This document shows, in pieces, positions 4,480 to 5,633 of a stretch of 5,633 bases of DNA. The stretch comes from Bacteroidota bacterium. Its GTDB lineage: Bacteria > Bacteroidota > Bacteroidia > Chitinophagales > LD1. Location: positions 1 through 5,633 of the forward strand of contig JAQBNQ010000323.1 of NCBI GenBank assembly GCA_028288545.1, in the 5' to 3' direction. Made by a program: the position numbers and the translations under genes. The notes beneath the pieces are model-generated. The model did not search any database, had not been told where the DNA came from, and saw nothing but the letters and a program-made list of their open reading frames with translations. Position 1 is the first letter of the stretch, and each line of letters starts with the position of its first letter.

Positions 4480-5633
4480 ATGAAAAAACTGCTACGCTTC
4501 TTTTTGGCCCTTGCATTGATATTGCAACTGGCCGGAAAATTAAACGCTCAATATTTTGCCTTGCCCGATTCGGGTTTGTACAATTGGCTGAACACGCATG
4601 GTTGCAGCAGTTGCCTCAGTCCGCCAAATTTTCTGGATACAGTCTGCGCGGGCAATTTTAGCTGTAGTACTTGTGTGCTAACCATGACTATGGATAACGC
4701 TAACATCCATAATTTGTCGGGTATTCAATTTTTTAAAAACCTGGCACAGTTAAGTTGCTCCGTTAATCACCTCACATTTATTCCGCCCTTACCACCTCTT
4801 GTAGAATATTTACGATGTGATAACAACCCCCTGGATAGCCTCCCGCCGCTCTCGCCTCCAATGAGTCGCTTGTTTTGCAGTTTTACGCACATTAAGCGTC
4901 TACCTTCTTTACCAGCCTCAATGAACCAACTATATATTGGCTATGACTCTCTGCTGACTGACGTAGACAACTTGCCCCGGGATTTAGGTGATCTTTTGAT
5001 AACGAGTGATCCGTCTCTTACATGTTTGCCATACATACATTCTATTACAGGTGCGTTCTCTCTGCGGCACACCCCTATCGGTTGCTTCGCAAATTATCCC
5101 AATAATTTTTCCAGTGATGTTCCTTTACATTCAATACCCTTATGCTGGGTATATAATCCCAATAACTGTTACGCTTACACCAACCTAACCGGCACTTTTT
5201 ACAAAGATGACAACCATAATTGCACAATGGACAGCGGGGAGAATGGCCTGGGCAATTGTAAAATGATGCTTAAGCAAAACGGCTCCCTGCTTCAGATTTG
5301 TTATACCAATGCGCAAGGAGTGTATGCATTTAGCGGTAGTACTCCAAACTCATATCAGGTAGAAGTGGATACAAGCAATTTGCCTTTTAGTGTTACCTGC
5401 CCTGTGGGAGGGGTAGATTCGGTTACTTTAAGTACCCAACATCCTTATGATACTTTGTTGAATTTTGCCGCGGAATGCGGATCCTCCTTCGATTTAGCCG
5501 GTTATAACTTAATGGCATACAGGCTTAGAGCAGGGGTGGTAAACGATGTGCTTTTTAGGGCAGGAGATATGGCTAATTTTTTCAACACTATTTGTGCATC
5601 GGGTATCAGCGGCCAGGTTCAACTCATTTTTAA
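4480..5633 (+). CDS. Secreted leucine-rich-repeat protein with SdrD B-like domain (3' end outside window)
   Basis: An uninterrupted frame from ATG 4480 runs 384 codons to the window edge without a stop, so the gene is larger than seen. A signal peptide occupies about residues 1-23 (MKKLLRF, hydrophobic core, LNA|QY). Residues 41-65 are Cys-rich (42, 45, 56, 62, 65). Residues 88-189 form about five leucine-rich repeats of 19-22 residues, with units such as 'LVEYLRCDNNPLDSLPPL' (107-124), which become degenerate to the right. Residues 237-308 look like an SdrD B/Cna B-type beta-sandwich: 'GTFYKDDNHNCTMDSGENG' has the calcium-loop pattern D-x-N-x-N-C-x-x-D-x-G-E (243-254). From about 335 a further beta-rich region begins. 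This layout is typical of large Bacteroidota surface or secreted proteins, many exported by the type IX system; the diagnostic C-terminal sorting domain would lie beyond the window, so that is inference. Its role, perhaps adhesion, is unknown, and nothing ties it to the kynurenine genes. Confidence 0.87.
   Translation, partial: MKKLLRFFLALALILQLAGKLNAQYFALPDSGLYNWLNTHGCSSCLSPPNFLDTVCAGNFSCSTCVLTMTMDNANIHNLSGIQFFKNLAQLSCSVNHLTFIPPLPPLVEYLRCDNNPLDSLPPLSPPMSRLFCSFTHIKRLPSLPASMNQLYIGYDSLLTDVDNLPRDLGDLLITSDPSLTCLPYIHSITGAFSLRHTPIGCFANYPNNFSSDVPLHSIPLCWVYNPNNCYAYTNLTGTFYKDDNHNCTMDSGENGLGNCKMMLKQNGSLLQICYTNAQGVYAFSGSTPNSYQVEVDTSNLPFSVTCPVGGVDSVTLSTQHPYDTLLNFAAECGSSFDLAGYNLMAYRLRAGVVNDVLFRAGDMANFFNTICASGISGQVQLIF

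Noticed and set aside
5006..5188. Rightward 60-codon frame
   Set aside because: It lies in a different frame within the long LRR protein gene, whose own frame is uninterrupted and starts with a signal peptide.

Overview
The window looks like a piece of a Bacteroidota chromosome, probably of the Sphingobacteriales/Chitinophagales type. The evidence is an EGF-motif lipoprotein, a DUF3089 secreted hydrolase, a large secreted leucine-rich-repeat protein with an SdrD B-like calcium-loop module, a TAnnTTTG-type -7 box, the near absence of Shine-Dalgarno sequences, and a CGCAAAG-rich inverted repeat of a kind often seen in this phylum. This placement is inference from gene content; there is no rRNA or marker gene in the window.

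Layout. Positions 1-1306 are read leftward: an edge-truncated small cytoplasmic protein of unknown function (start at 197) and, upstream of it, a DUF3089 alpha/beta-hydrolase (1306 to 329). The 131 bp between them hold an inverted pair of tandem 14-bp repeats, one of which supplies the hydrolase stop codon. From 1355 everything is read rightward: an EGF-motif lipoprotein (1355-1876), ACMSD (about 1952-2962), kynureninase (3115-4368), and a long open frame from 4480 that runs off the right edge and encodes a secreted LRR protein.

The clearest functional unit is the ACMSD-kynureninase pair. Kynureninase (KynU) cleaves (3-hydroxy)kynurenine to (3-hydroxy)anthranilate plus alanine. After ring opening of 3-hydroxyanthranilate by a dioxygenase not present here, ACMSD decarboxylates the product, drawing flux away from quinolinate/NAD and toward 2-aminomuconate and central metabolism. 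Both proteins carry all the family catalytic residues I could check, and the KynU specificity positions are of the human type that favours 3-hydroxykynurenine, which fits the pairing with ACMSD. The other pathway genes (tryptophan dioxygenase, kynurenine 3-monooxygenase, 3-hydroxyanthranilate dioxygenase) are not in the window.

No RNA gene, CRISPR array, insertion sequence, integrase or phage gene was seen, and no gap between genes exceeds about 155 bp. I found no clearly new multi-gene system. The points most worth a second look are the TTG start of ACMSD, the two repeat elements that occupy gene junctions, and the unfinished LRR/SdrD B surface protein at the right edge.
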